Source: Bryobacteraceae bacterium
Lineage (GTDB): Bacteria; Acidobacteriota; Terriglobia; Bryobacterales; Bryobacteraceae
Reading direction: 5' to 3'
Assembly (NCBI GenBank): GCA_030041985.1
Contig: JASIAM010000254.1
Coordinates: 1 to 46,126, forward strand
Length of the DNA stretch: 46,126 bases
The notes under the pieces are model-generated. The model was not told where the DNA came from and did no database searches. It worked only from the letters and a program-made list of their open reading frames with translations. This document shows positions 1-8,993 of this stretch, in pieces. Positions within the stretch are counted from its first letter, which is position 1; every line of letters begins with the position of its first letter. The position numbers and the translations under genes are program-made.

Positions 1-2
1 TG

Positions 3-155
3 ATGCATTCCGCAGTCGTGCGCTGGGGCGCGCAGCCGATGTACGCCGCCGGATGGCTGGCCGCTGGTGCCTTACTGTATTCGGCCCGCTGGTGGAGCGG
101 CGGCGTGCCACGGAAAACCGAGATGACGCAGGCAACCGGGCGAAGCGTATCATGA
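3..155 (+). CDS. C-terminal end of an unidentified, possibly membrane, protein (5' truncated)
   Basis: An open frame enters from the window edge and stops with TGA at 153-155, five bases before the next start. The visible 50 residues include an apolar stretch (MYAAGWLAAGALLYSA) followed by a basic and polar tail, as at the end of a last transmembrane helix. The ATG at position 3 may be internal, because the upstream sequence is missing. A second frame is also open here but is rich in arginine and looks like a shadow. The family cannot be named from this fragment. Confidence 0.35.
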   Translation: MHSAVVRWGAQPMYAAGWLAAGALLYSARWWSGGVPRKTEMTQATGRSVS

Positions 156-159
156 TCTC

Positions 160-693
160 ATGAGCACGACCACGCTGCTGACTCTGGAGCAGTTTGAACG
201 GATCGAAGGCGACGATCACCTGGAGCTGCTGAAAGGAGAATTGATCCGCTTGCCCCCGCCGCAGCGCCCGCACATGGAATCCTGTGAAGCGCTCTTCGAA
301 CGGCTGAAGAAGGCAGTCAGCCAGTTGCGAAGTGCGCACCCTGAGATCAGGATTGGCAAGGTGCACATTGAAATGGGCTACCTCCTTCCGGGCGACCCAC
401 CTACCTGGTTGCGTCCGGACGTGAGCATCACCTATTTCGACCAACCCGGGGAACGCTATTATGAGGGATCTCCTCTCATGGTCTTCGAAGTGGTCTCCGA
501 ATACGACACCGCCAGGCAGATCGCGGAGAAGGTCGCGCTCTTTCTCGCCAACGGCGCTAAAGAGGTCTGGATGATTTATCCGGACACGCGCCGCGCCTGG
601 GTGTACGATGGCTCCGGCATCGCCCGCGAAATGCAGTCCATTCGCACGCCTCCACTGCCAGGCGTGGAAATTCCGCTGGAAGAAATTTTGTAG
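160..693 (+). CDS. Uma2-family PD-(D/E)XK nuclease-like protein (DUF820)
   Basis: The 177-residue product has the usual Uma2 layout. The N-terminal LTLEQFERIE and HLELLKGELI strands are followed by a helix, then the core motifs RPDVSITY (putative catalytic Asp), VFEVVSE (Glu) and the EK pair in RQIAEKVALFLANGAKEVW, ending with the DTRRAWVY strand. The fold belongs to the restriction-endonuclease-like superfamily. These proteins are abundant in Cyanobacteria and Acidobacteria, and their biological role is largely unknown. The gene ends two bases before the convergent receiver-domain gene. No clear Shine-Dalgarno sequence precedes the ATG. The family call is firm; nuclease activity is only inferred. 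Confidence 0.85.
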   Translation: MSTTTLLTLEQFERIEGDDHLELLKGELIRLPPPQRPHMESCEALFERLKKAVSQLRSAHPEIRIGKVHIEMGYLLPGDPPTWLRPDVSITYFDQPGERYYEGSPLMVFEVVSEYDTARQIAEKVALFLANGAKEVWMIYPDTRRAWVYDGSGIAREMQSIRTPPLPGVEIPLEEIL

Positions 694-694
694 C

Positions 695-1102
695 TCAGGC
701 CGTCCGGACCATGGGCTTTTCGGTGGCTTCCAGAATGCTGGCCAGCAGGTGCGAGCGGCGAAACGGGCGCCGCAGTTGCGCACCGATCTGAGAAGCATAC
801 TCGGGCACGCCAACGGCCCTCTCGTTTTCTTCCTCACAGAGGCACAGCACGCGAACGTCAGGATCCGTGTCATGCAGCCTCCGCAATAACTGCCGAAAAT
901 CCAGGCCCGGCGTAGCCGGGTCGGCCACCACCAGGCGCAAGGACGGTTCCTCCCTCGTTAACAGCGCCGAAATTTCACTGCCCGTCTCCGAGCTCACTAC
1001 TCGAAAGCCAACCTTCTTCAATGTCGATCGGATCAGTTTTTGGTCCGCGTCGTCTTGGGGCATAACGACGACCGCTGTCCGTGACTGATTGTCTCCTTGC
1101 AT
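695..1102 (-). CDS. Stand-alone receiver (REC) domain, degenerate, at the end of the pst operon
   Basis: The 135 residues form one receiver domain with no output domain. The acidic pair is D17-D18 and the phospho-acceptor is D61, in VVADPATPG. The conserved Ser/Thr after strand 4 is replaced by cysteine (VLCLC). The conserved Lys before Pro is Arg (R112 in RRPF). Phosphorylation may therefore be weak or absent, or the domain may act as a pseudo-receiver. It lies 45 bases downstream of phoU in the same direction, so it is probably the last gene of the phosphate cluster. The start is uncertain: AAAGG sits only one base from this ATG, and an AAGGAGA sequence lies just inside the frame without a useful start behind it. 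Confidence 0.75.
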   Translation of the reverse strand: MQGDNQSRTAVVVMPQDDADQKLIRSTLKKVGFRVVSSETGSEISALLTREEPSLRLVVADPATPGLDFRQLLRRLHDTDPDVRVLCLCEEENERAVGVPEYASQIGAQLRRPFRRSHLLASILEATEKPMVRTA

Positions 1103-1107
1103 ACCTT

Positions 1108-1131
1108 TATGATAATGCCTATGATAATGCC
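1108..1131. repeat. Perfect 12-bp tandem repeat between phoU and the receiver gene
   Basis: TATGATAATGCC occurs twice head to tail (1108-1119 and 1120-1131), directly upstream of the receiver start codon on the minus strand. It could be a direct-repeat binding site or a slippage product. The 12-bp period is close to, but not equal to, the 11-bp period of Pho boxes. Confidence 0.7.
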
Positions 1132-1147
1132 CCGGGCTGGCAGAAGT

Positions 1148-1816
1148 TCACACATTTTCCGTCTGCTGTGCATGATGGCGCACATCAATGCCCTTGACGA
1201 GGAACACCACATCTTCGGCGATGTTGGTAGCGTGATCTCCGATACGTTCCAGGTTGCGCGCGATGAAGAGGAGGTCGATTGCGGCAGTTAACACTGTAGG
1301 ATCGCGCTGCATCACGTCGAGCAGCTCCGCGTGCACCGTATCGCGCAACTCGTCCACTTCGTCATCGGCCAGCAGCACGCTGTGGGCCAGCTCGGCATCG
1401 CCATTCACGAAGGCATCCAGGCACTTGAGCAGCATGGATTGCACCAGCGAAGCCATCTTCGGAATGTCTGTCATGGGCTTCACCAGCGGATGGTTCATAA
1501 GGGAAAGCGAGCGTTCGGCAATGTGCATCGCCAGGTCGCCAATCCGCTCCAGGTCGGTGTTGATCTTCAGAGCAGCGGTCAAAAGGCGCAAATCGCGCGC
1601 TACTGGCTGCCGCAGGGCGAGGAGGCGAGTGGCCAATCCGTCGATTTCCATCTCCATCCGGTTGACTCGCGGCTCATCCCGGATCACCTCTTCCGCCAAT
1701 TCCCGATTCTGATCGATCAGCGACCGCACGGCGCGATGGATGCCCGACTCTACCAGGCCCGCCATCTGCAGCAACTTCTGATTCAACTCTTCCAATTCGA
1801 CGCTGAAATGCCGCAC
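1148..1816 (-). CDS. phoU: Phosphate signalling protein PhoU
   Basis: The 222-residue, all-helical protein has two PhoU repeats. Each carries the metal-binding signature: LKINTDLERIGDLAMHIAE in the first half and LLFIARNLERIGDHATNIAED in the second. PhoU links the Pst transporter to the PhoR sensor and represses the Pho response when phosphate is plentiful. Translation starts at GTG 1816, with AGAAGG about five bases upstream. The gene follows pstB by 76 bases, the standard order. Length and motifs are normal for the family. Confidence 0.96.
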   Translation of the reverse strand: MRHFSVELEELNQKLLQMAGLVESGIHRAVRSLIDQNRELAEEVIRDEPRVNRMEMEIDGLATRLLALRQPVARDLRLLTAALKINTDLERIGDLAMHIAERSLSLMNHPLVKPMTDIPKMASLVQSMLLKCLDAFVNGDAELAHSVLLADDEVDELRDTVHAELLDVMQRDPTVLTAAIDLLFIARNLERIGDHATNIAEDVVFLVKGIDVRHHAQQTENV

Positions 1817-1892
1817 AGACCTTCTCTCCCCTCCCTACGTAGGAATGCTACGTTTCCCCTGCCGTTAGGACCAATTATTGCAAGCGGTGTGC

Positions 1893-2732
1893 CTAACCGA
1901 AACGCCCCGTTATGTAATCTTCCGTTTCCTTCTTCGAAGGGTTCTTGAAGATTACGTCCGTCCTGTCGAATTCGATGAGTTTGCCTAGCAGAAAGAAACC
2001 GGTGTTGTCCGCCACGCGCGCCGCCTGTTGCATGTTATGCGTGACGATGACCATGGTGCACTGGTCTTTCAGGGTGAACAGCAGCTCTTCGATCTTTGCC
2101 GTAGCGATGGGATCGAGCGCGGAGCATGGCTCATCGAGGAGGAGCACTTCCGGATCGACCGCCAGTGCCCGGGCAATGCACAGGCGCTGCTGCTGGCCGC
2201 CCGACAACGCGTAGGCTGATTCGTGCAGCTTATCCTTCACCTCGTCCCACAGCGCCGCGCGCCGTAAGCTCTCCTCCACCTTGTCGCGCATCTCGCCGCG
2301 CCGGGCCATTCCGTTGATCCGCAGCCCATAGGCGATGTTTTCCGCGATGGATTTGGGAAACGGATTCGGCCGCTGAAACACCATTCCCACGCGCCGCCGC
2401 AAGCTGGTCACATCCACGCCCAGCACGTCTTCGTTATCCAGCAGGATCTGGCCCTCCACCCGCGAGTGGCGAATGGTTTCGTTGATGCGGTTGAGCGTCC
2501 TCAAGAAAGTGGATTTCCCGCACCCGGAAGGCCCGATCATGGCCGTAATCCGGTTGGCGTACATATCCAGCGAGATATCGTGCAGCGCCTGGAACGAACC
2601 GTAATAGAAATTGACATGGCTGGCGCGCAGCTTGGGGCCGCTTTGTGGCACGGGTGGCCTTTCTCCTTCCGGGCGCGGAGTGGAAGTTTTGGGTGTAGGT
2701 GGTTGTGGTGCGGAAGTAGCTCTTTGGACCAT
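1893..2732 (-). CDS. pstB: Phosphate ABC transporter ATP-binding protein PstB
   Basis: This cytoplasmic ATPase energises phosphate import. Visible motifs are Walker [10 protein letters not shown], the Q-loop in [13 protein letters not shown], the signature LSGGQQQR, Walker [13 protein letters not shown] and the H-loop in [18 protein letters not shown] is characteristic of PstB. The ATG at 2732 is chosen because it lies just after the pstA stop (seven bases between). The open frame extends further upstream, but that part would overlap pstA. The chosen start leaves an unusual proline-rich N-terminal extension of about 35 residues before the ABC domain. The C-terminus [10 protein letters not shown] is typical. 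Confidence 0.97.
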   Translation of the reverse strand: MVQRATSAPQPPTPKTSTPRPEGERPPVPQSGPKLRASHVNFYYGSFQALHDISLDMYANRITAMIGPSGCGKSTFLRTLNRINETIRHSRVEGQILLDNEDVLGVDVTSLRRRVGMVFQRPNPFPKSIAENIAYGLRINGMARRGEMRDKVEESLRRAALWDEVKDKLHESAYALSGGQQQRLCIARALAVDPEVLLLDEPCSALDPIATAKIEELLFTLKDQCTMVIVTHNMQQAARVADNTGFFLLGKLIEFDRTDVIFKNPSKKETEDYITGRFG

Positions 2733-2739
2733 GGCGTCT

Positions 2740-3582
2740 TTATCCCCGCGGAACCGAAATGCCCCGCGCCAGAACCATGCGCGCCGCGATATTGGCAAGC
2801 AATACCAGAGCGATCAGCGCCAGTCCGGCGGCCCATGCCTGGCGGTGCCAATCGTCATACGGGGAAATGGCGCGGTAGTAAATCATCACGGGCAGTGATG
2901 CCGATGGCTCATTGATCCCGCCCCAAAACTGGTTGTTGAAGGCGGTGAACAGTAGCGGCGCGGATTCGCCGGCAATCCGCGCCACACCGAGAATCATCCC
3001 CGTGAGGATGCCTTTGCTGCCCGCGGGCACCGCTACGGTGGCGATCATTTTCCACTTGCTGGCGCCGAGCGCCAAAGAGCCTTCCCGCAGAGCCATGGGA
3101 ACCTCGCGCAGGAACTGCTCGGTTTGCCTGGTCACGATCGGGATCAGCATGACTGCCAGCGCCACGGCTCCGGAGAACGCGGAGAAGTGCCTCATGGGGA
3201 GCACTACCAAAGTCCAGGCGAGCACGCCGACGATAATTGAAGGAACCCCGTTCAATAAATCCGCGGTATAGCGGACCAGCGATGCAAAATGCTTGTCGTC
3301 GAATTCCGAAAGATAAACTCCGGCAATGAAGCCGATCGGAATACCCATCAGCGATGCCATGCCTACGATTTCGAGGCTTCCCACGATAGCATTGGCCATG
3401 CCACCCCCCGCCTCCCCGGTGGCCTTCGGCAATTGCGTAAAGAAATTCCAGTCGAGCGATTTGCTGCCGTTATACACCAGGAACGCCAGAATGACGAACA
3501 GCGCGGAAACAGCGATTACCGCGCATACGCCGCTTGCGGAAAGCATCGCCGCGTTCACGAATTTTCGCCAGCGGAGTCGCAT
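2740..3582 (-). CDS. pstA: Phosphate ABC transporter permease PstA
   Basis: The 280-residue inner-membrane protein has about six transmembrane segments. Its BPD_transp_1 domain carries the EAA-type loop [22 protein letters not shown]. Phosphate-transporter features include the [13 protein letters not shown] segment and the C-terminal half [19 protein letters not shown], as in other PstA proteins. It starts three bases after the pstC stop and forms the channel with PstC. Nothing looks damaged. Confidence 0.95.
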   Translation of the reverse strand: MRLRWRKFVNAAMLSASGVCAVIAVSALFVILAFLVYNGSKSLDWNFFTQLPKATGEAGGGMANAIVGSLEIVGMASLMGIPIGFIAGVYLSEFDDKHFASLVRYTADLLNGVPSIIVGVLAWTLVVLPMRHFSAFSGAVALAVMLIPIVTRQTEQFLREVPMALREGSLALGASKWKMIATVAVPAGSKGILTGMILGVARIAGESAPLLFTAFNNQFWGGINEPSASLPVMIYYRAISPYDDWHRQAWAAGLALIALVLLANIAARMVLARGISVPRG

Positions 3583-3585
3583 CAG

Positions 3586-4548
3586 TTATGGCCGTTTAGA
3601 ACCCTTCGAAGTAGTGGCAATGATCAGCAGCCGCGCTATCCCATTAATGATAATCGTAAGGCAGAACAGGACCAAGCCCAGTTCGATCAGGGAGGCGATG
3701 CGGACTCCGGTGGCCGCCTCCGCAAATTCATTGGCAATTACGGAAGCGATGGAATAGCCCGGGGATAGCAAAGAAGCGTGAATTTCGGGGGCGTTGCCGA
3801 TCACCATGGTGACAGCCATGGTTTCCCCCAAAGCTCGCGCCAACCCAAGGAAAATCGATCCATAAATTCCGAGCTTGGCGTAGGGCACCACGATATGCCA
3901 GGTGGTTTCCCACTTGGTGGCGCCCAAAGCCAGCGCGGCTTCCCGCTGTTCCCGCGGAACCGCCAGCAGCGATTCGCGCGAGACGGAAATGATGAAGGGA
4001 AAAGTCATAATGGCCAGAACCAGCGACGCCGTCAGATATCCAACGCCAAATGCCGGACCGCGAAAAAACGGAAGAAACCCCAGAGTCCGTTTGAGAAACG
4101 GCTCCACGTAGGAACGCATCAGAGGAACCAACGTTAGAAACGCGAGCAGGCCGTAAATCACGCTCGGGAACGCGGCCAGCAGTTCCACCATAAAGGTGAG
4201 CGCATTCGACAGACCTGCGGGGGCCATCTCCGACAGGAAAACCGCGGCGCCCACGCCCAGCGGAATGGAAATGAGCAAGGCCACAAAGGACGTGATCACC
4301 GTCCCATAGATGAACGGCAGCGCGCCGAATTCTTCGGTGACCGGGTTCCACGCGCTTGAGGTCAGAAAGCCCCATCCGAATTTGGCGCGGGAAGGCTGGG
4401 AACCCTGCCATAGTTCAAACACCAGCACGACGACGATTAGCAGAACCAGGGCCGCGAATATGAACGCGACCCAACGGGCGACAAGGTCGCCTGTCTGCGT
4501 CGCTATCTTTGTGCTGGCTGGCCGGTCGGCTACAGCGGTAGAGGCCAT
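3586..4548 (-). CDS. pstC: Phosphate ABC transporter permease PstC
   Basis: The 320-residue inner-membrane permease has one N-terminal helix followed by the BPD_transp_1 domain. The coupling loop is REAALALGATKWETTWHIVVPYAKLGI, and the PstC-type segment GLARALGETMAVTMVIGNAP follows it. It sits 33 bases after pstS and just before pstA, the canonical order. No clear Shine-Dalgarno sequence precedes the ATG, so it may be translationally coupled to pstS. Confidence 0.95.
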   Translation of the reverse strand: MASTAVADRPASTKIATQTGDLVARWVAFIFAALVLLIVVVLVFELWQGSQPSRAKFGWGFLTSSAWNPVTEEFGALPFIYGTVITSFVALLISIPLGVGAAVFLSEMAPAGLSNALTFMVELLAAFPSVIYGLLAFLTLVPLMRSYVEPFLKRTLGFLPFFRGPAFGVGYLTASLVLAIMTFPFIISVSRESLLAVPREQREAALALGATKWETTWHIVVPYAKLGIYGSIFLGLARALGETMAVTMVIGNAPEIHASLLSPGYSIASVIANEFAEAATGVRIASLIELGLVLFCLTIIINGIARLLIIATTSKGSKRP

Positions 4549-4581
4549 AAAGGCGAAGCAATCGAGCAGGCTGTAAGCCGG

Positions 4582-5595
4582 CTACTTGATCAGCGCGAGT
4601 TGCTTCATCTCCTTAGCAACCACCTCTTTGGGCAGCGGGGCATAATCCAGTGATGCGCAATCCTTCTGTCCATCCGTCAACATCCACTGCAGAAAACCTT
4701 TGGTCGCCTTCAGCTTCGCGGCATCCGCAAGTTGTGCCGGAATCAGCATGTAGGTGAAGGTCGAGATCGGGTACGCATCTTTGCCCTTCTCATTGGTGAT
4801 CGATACGCGGAAATCGGCGGGCATGGTGTTGGCTGCGCCGGCCGCTGCGGCGGTAACGCTATCGAGCGTCGGCTTCACCCAGTTGCCGGATGCATTTTTG
4901 ATGGTGGCGTAGGGGAGCTTGTTTTGCCGGGCATACCCCAGTTCCACATAGCCGATGGAATCCGGCGTCTGCTTGACCAACCCCGTAACACCCGCGTTCC
5001 CGTTGCCGCCCAAAGTTTGGCCGGGCCAGCTTACCGAGGCGCTGTTGCCCACCTTCATTTTCCATTCCGGGCTGACTTTGGAAAGAAAATCGGTGAAGAC
5101 AAACGTGGTGCCGCTCCCGTCGGTTCTCCGGATGACTACGATATCGTCATTGGGAAACTTCACTCCAGGATTGTCTTTCGTAATCCGGGCGTCACTCCAT
5201 TTCGTAATCTTGCCCAGATAGATGTCGGCGACCACGTCGGAACTGAGTTTCAGCTCGGTAGAGACGTTGGGGATGTTATAGGTAAGCACCACTGCACCCA
5301 TAACGGTGGGGAAGTGGAGAGCCTTTACCTTTAATTTAGAGATTTGCTCATCGGTAAGCGGAAAGTCGGATGCGGCAAAATCCACAGTTCCGCCCGTGAG
5401 CTGATTGACACCCGCACCGGAGCCCACGCCCTGATAGTTAATCTCTACGCCGGAATGCAGCGTGTGGTATTCGCCGAACCATTTCTGGTAAATCGGCGCC
5501 GGAAAAGTAGCACCGGCTGCATTGATCTTTTGGGCTTGCGCCGCCGTCGCTCCAAGGCCAACCGCGACGCATACCGCCCAGGAGAAACTCTTCAT
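4582..5595 (-). CDS. pstS: Periplasmic phosphate-binding protein PstS
   Basis: The 337-residue protein begins with a Sec signal peptide ending at TAAQA. It then has the PstS core: NAAGATFPAPIYQKWF, NYQGVGSGAGVNQLTGGTVDFAASDFP and the phosphate-loop segment RRTDGSGTTFVFTDFL. It delivers phosphate to PstC/PstA. A strong ribosome-binding site (GGGAGG, about seven bases before ATG) supports the start and high expression. The porin gene lies 69 bases upstream in the same direction. Confidence 0.96.
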   Translation of the reverse strand: MKSFSWAVCVAVGLGATAAQAQKINAAGATFPAPIYQKWFGEYHTLHSGVEINYQGVGSGAGVNQLTGGTVDFAASDFPLTDEQISKLKVKALHFPTVMGAVVLTYNIPNVSTELKLSSDVVADIYLGKITKWSDARITKDNPGVKFPNDDIVVIRRTDGSGTTFVFTDFLSKVSPEWKMKVGNSASVSWPGQTLGGNGNAGVTGLVKQTPDSIGYVELGYARQNKLPYATIKNASGNWVKPTLDSVTAAAAGAANTMPADFRVSITNEKGKDAYPISTFTYMLIPAQLADAAKLKATKGFLQWMLTDGQKDCASLDYAPLPKEVVAKEMKQLALIK

Positions 5596-5664
5596 TGCGA
5601 TCCTCCCTTCGATTCTCGCACCCTTCGTTGTTACGGTTCCGTTAAGAAATCGCGAGACCGTTTG

Positions 5665-7425
5665 CTAATTTCCAATTGTCGGAGCGGAGCCTGGAAGCGT
5701 GTAGCGCAAATCAAACCACACGGCGTCCTGCTGCGCTCCAATGGGGGCGCCAGGCGCTACATACCAGGGCCGCCGGAAAAAGTAGGCGTAGTCCAAAAAG
5801 AAAGAAATCTGACCGTATCTGGGATCGCGGTACAGAGTTTGCGTGAGGCCGATGGTCAGTTCCTGCATCGTTCGGTTCTGGCTATTCGCGGATCCGTGAT
5901 ACCCGTAGCCGATCAGCGAGGTCCCATTGGCGTCGAGAGCCGTATCGCGGCCCGCATAGATACCGCCATAGTAGCCATAGAACACTGACTTGCCAAGAGT
6001 CCACTCGAAGCCATCCACGGTGGAGCCGGCATGCATCAGCGAGGGGGCGCCATTGGCGCGTAGGATGAAGTCTGGCACCTCGCCAAAGAGGTAGCGGCCG
6101 TCGCCATCGCTCCAGAAGAAGTTTTCAAACAGCCGGAGGTTGTTCACCACCTCGAAGTTGCTGTTGAACTCTCCGCCGCCGCCGGTCGCGGTGAAGAATT
6201 GCCCTGCTCCGGGGCCGGTGGCGTTGGGGTTGAACGTTTTGAACTGAGAGAGGACGCCCGCAACCTCGAAATGGACTCGCGGGCTCGGATCGAACGCAAT
6301 CTTGCTGATGATATCGGGGGCAACGTTGGAAATGTTCAAGCCGTTAGTCGCATTGGCATCGAGTTCCGTACTGGTAAGGCCGGTGAGCGCCGCAGGCAGC
6401 GTGGGAATACCACCGCCGCCCGAACCGCCGAAGTACTGATCGGAATTCTCCGCCGCGATACCCCAGGTGATCTTTTCGCTCGGGTGATAAAGAAACCGGA
6501 AACCGGGAATGCGGCCCCATGTCAAGCCGTTCAGGTAGTTCACGTCGAACTCCAGGCCGTAAAACAGGTCGCCGGGGAGGGCTGAAATCTGCCGGCGGTT
6601 GGGTGTCATCATGCTCCACGATTGTCCCGCCAGCACTTCGAACTTGCCCTTGCGGACATCAACCCAATACAGGCGCAGGCGCAAGGGGACGCTGTTACTG
6701 GTTACCTGGAGATTGTTGGCAGCGATTCCGCCCACAAAGTCGGATTCCCAGTAGCCGAGTACATGAAAGCCCTTGTAAAGGGAGTCGAAGCGGGCGCCAA
6801 TGCGCGAGTTCTGCAAGCTCATATTGTTGGCGCTCAACCGCCCGCCCGGAAGGTTGTTGTTGTAAGGGTAGCTTCCGAAGTTCGTCTGCAGTCCAGCGCC
6901 GTAGCTGGTGTTGCGCCAGGTGTCCGTGACATCAATAAAGCCTACTGGAGTGATCGCCGTGTTTCCAATGCGAAGCTGCAAAGGCGAGTCGGGGATCTCT
7001 TCCTGGGCCGTTGCCGGGGGCGGAAATACTTGAGGGGAAGCAGCGAACAGCGGGGGTAGGGCGGGCGCGACACCGGGCGGGATGATCGGCGTGGTGGAAG
7101 CTACATCGCCCAGGTTAGGCGCCTTATGCTCGGGTTCCGCCGCGGCGGTGCTAGCGGCCGAGCCCGTGCTGGCTCCCTCTGCTTTATCCGCTGTCTTGTT
7201 GTTCTCGATTGCCTTGTTCAGGAGTTTCTGCTGGCCGGCCAATGCCTGTTGCAAAGCTTCGATCTGCTTTTGCTGCTGTTCTAATTGTGCCTTCAACCGT
7301 GTCAGTTCCGTGGACTGGTCATCTGTCCCCGATGCCGGCTGCGAGCCATCTGCTCCCCAAGCTATCATCGGGCCAGACAGAACTGCGCACAGAACTGCGA
7401 TGGTGACAAATCGTAGTTGATTCAT
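5665..7425 (-). CDS. Outer-membrane porin with N-terminal coiled coil, probably phosphate-associated
   Basis: The 586 residues begin with a signal peptide (cleavage near MIAWGA). A coiled coil of about 45 residues follows (LTRLKAQLEQQQKQIEALQQ), then a proline/alanine-rich linker. The rest is a long beta-barrel region with alternating aromatic and polar strands and many loop glycines, from about LQLRIGNTAITPVGFIDVTDTW onwards. The layout resembles DcaP/OprP-type porins, in which the coiled coil helps trimerise the protein. Its place between phoR and pstS suggests outer-membrane phosphate uptake. That role comes from context only. An AAAGGA ribosome-binding site precedes the ATG. No enzyme motif is present. 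Confidence 0.8.
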   Translation of the reverse strand: MNQLRFVTIAVLCAVLSGPMIAWGADGSQPASGTDDQSTELTRLKAQLEQQQKQIEALQQALAGQQKLLNKAIENNKTADKAEGASTGSAASTAAAEPEHKAPNLGDVASTTPIIPPGVAPALPPLFAASPQVFPPPATAQEEIPDSPLQLRIGNTAITPVGFIDVTDTWRNTSYGAGLQTNFGSYPYNNNLPGGRLSANNMSLQNSRIGARFDSLYKGFHVLGYWESDFVGGIAANNLQVTSNSVPLRLRLYWVDVRKGKFEVLAGQSWSMMTPNRRQISALPGDLFYGLEFDVNYLNGLTWGRIPGFRFLYHPSEKITWGIAAENSDQYFGGSGGGGIPTLPAALTGLTSTELDANATNGLNISNVAPDIISKIAFDPSPRVHFEVAGVLSQFKTFNPNATGPGAGQFFTATGGGGEFNSNFEVVNNLRLFENFFWSDGDGRYLFGEVPDFILRANGAPSLMHAGSTVDGFEWTLGKSVFYGYYGGIYAGRDTALDANGTSLIGYGYHGSANSQNRTMQELTIGLTQTLYRDPRYGQISFFLDYAYFFRRPWYVAPGAPIGAQQDAVWFDLRYTLPGSAPTIGN

Positions 7426-7572
7426 AGGTCCTTTCGATAAAAAAACACTGCCGTGCTGCGATTACCAGTACTGCCTGTTTGCGAGTTGAAAACACCCGGT
7501 GGGATCGTGCCGCATGTAGTTTGCACGCGCACAAAACCATCCGGGAATGAAAAAACTAGGCTATAAGCCGAT

Positions 7573-7601
7573 TGTTGATTTCAGATGACGATTCGATTAA
7601 G
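7573..7601 (-). promoter_or_regulatory. Weak candidate Pho-box-like site upstream of the porin-pst operon
   Basis: On the minus strand three 7-mers occur at exact 11-bp spacing: CTTAATC, CGTCATC and ATCAACA. The spacing matches the direct-repeat architecture of PhoB boxes. Only the middle one resembles the CTGTCAT half-site. This is a suggestion, not a firm call. Confidence 0.2.
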
Positions 7602-7612
7602 AAAGCTTACGG

Positions 7613-8986
7613 CTACCTGTGGTCAGACGATAGTTGCGGCAGGGTAATCGTGAAGCAAGATCCCTTCCCGAATTCGCTGGTCACTTTGACCGAGCCTCCC
7701 ATCTGCTCGACGGCATGACGCACTATAGAAAGGCCCAAGCCAGTTCCACCTACCTGGCGTGAGCGGGCTTTGTCCACGCGATAAAACCGTTCAAATATCC
7801 GCGACTGGTCCTCGCGCGGAATGCCTATCCCCGTATCGCTCACGGAGATCTCCACATGATCATTCGAGGTTCGCACCGCCTTCACACATACTTCACCGGA
7901 AGGCTTGTTGAACTTGATGGCATTGTCGACCAGGTTTACCAGGGCCTGCTCGAAGTGAATGCGGTGACCGAGTACTTCTACATCTTCGATTTCCTGCAGC
8001 CGGAGAGTAATGCCATTGAGCCGTGCGACTGGCTCGAGTGTGCTAATCGCATTGTGAATTACTTCACCAATGTGGATCGGAGCAGGCTGGGCTTCCGGCC
8101 ATCCCGCCTCGAGTTGTGAGAGAGTGATCAGGTCCGCGGCGAGGTTGTTCAACCGCACGCTATTGGCTTGAATGACTTCGACGAACTTGCGGCGGTTCCG
8201 CTTGTCATCCAGGCCTCCGTCGAGCAGCGTCTCGGCATAACCCGTGATGGTAGCCAGAGGCGTCCGGAATTCATGAGAGACATTGGCCACGAAGTCGCGT
8301 TTCACACGCTCCAGCCGCTCGAGTGGCGTAATATCGTGGAGAATTGCCAGAGCCCCGCGCGAAGAGTGACTGGCCAGGGGAGTGGCATACACTTCGAAAG
8401 TCCGTTCCTCGCCCACGCTCATTTTGACCCGTTGGCTTAAAGTTTCGCCGGTATCGACCACCCGTTTGAGCAGTTCAAAAAGCGCCGGGTCGCGCAGAAC
8501 TTTGATGAGAGGCACTCCTTCGGAAATGCCGTGAGTGGCCACTGCGCGCGAGAAAAACTCATTGTGGAAGGAAACGCGCAATTTAGCGTCCACTGCCAGC
8601 ACGCCTTCGGTCATGGAAGCCAGAATCGCCTCGCGGCGCGCCAGTTCGGTGCTCAGGCCGTTCAGCACTTCTTCGAGGCGGGGCGCGGTGCGCGAAAGGA
8701 CGCGCGCCAGGTCGCCTAACTCGTCGTCGCCGGGGCGCAATCGCGGCCGCGGCCGGCTCAGTTCCGGCATGGTATCGGCAAACGCCGTCAGTTCGCGGAC
8801 ACGGCCGGAAAAAACCGAAGAAGCCCCCCACACGATGCCCAGACCGATTACGGCCCAAACCAATCCGGCAATTCCCAGCATCTCCCCAAGAGCGCCTCCC
8901 TCATGGGCGAACACCTCTAGCAGAACCACTAGCGGAGTTACGATCACGGCGGCCAGCGCCACCGACCGGCGCGAAATCGTATTCAT
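7613..8986 (-). CDS. phoR: Phosphate-regulon sensor histidine kinase PhoR
   Basis: The 457-residue membrane kinase has two N-terminal helices separated by a very short loop (about residues 9-27 and 34-53). These are followed by a HAMP-like segment, a PAS domain (REAILASMTEGVLAVD, about 118-220), HisKA with the phospho-acceptor His near 238 (FVANVSHEFRTPL), and HATPase_c with N box (LVNLVDNAIKFN), G1 (DTGIGIP), F (FERFYRVD) and G2 (GGTGLGLSIV). The short periplasmic loop and PAS domain fit PhoR, which senses phosphate through PstSCAB/PhoU. It is the first gene of the cluster, and no PhoB is adjacent. Its upstream region contains the AGCTATCAGC repeats. Confidence 0.9.
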   Translation of the reverse strand: MNTISRRSVALAAVIVTPLVVLLEVFAHEGGALGEMLGIAGLVWAVIGLGIVWGASSVFSGRVRELTAFADTMPELSRPRPRLRPGDDELGDLARVLSRTAPRLEEVLNGLSTELARREAILASMTEGVLAVDAKLRVSFHNEFFSRAVATHGISEGVPLIKVLRDPALFELLKRVVDTGETLSQRVKMSVGEERTFEVYATPLASHSSRGALAILHDITPLERLERVKRDFVANVSHEFRTPLATITGYAETLLDGGLDDKRNRRKFVEVIQANSVRLNNLAADLITLSQLEAGWPEAQPAPIHIGEVIHNAISTLEPVARLNGITLRLQEIEDVEVLGHRIHFEQALVNLVDNAIKFNKPSGEVCVKAVRTSNDHVEISVSDTGIGIPREDQSRIFERFYRVDKARSRQVGGTGLGLSIVRHAVEQMGGSVKVTSEFGKGSCFTITLPQLSSDHR

Positions 8987-8993
8987 GGTTTTA

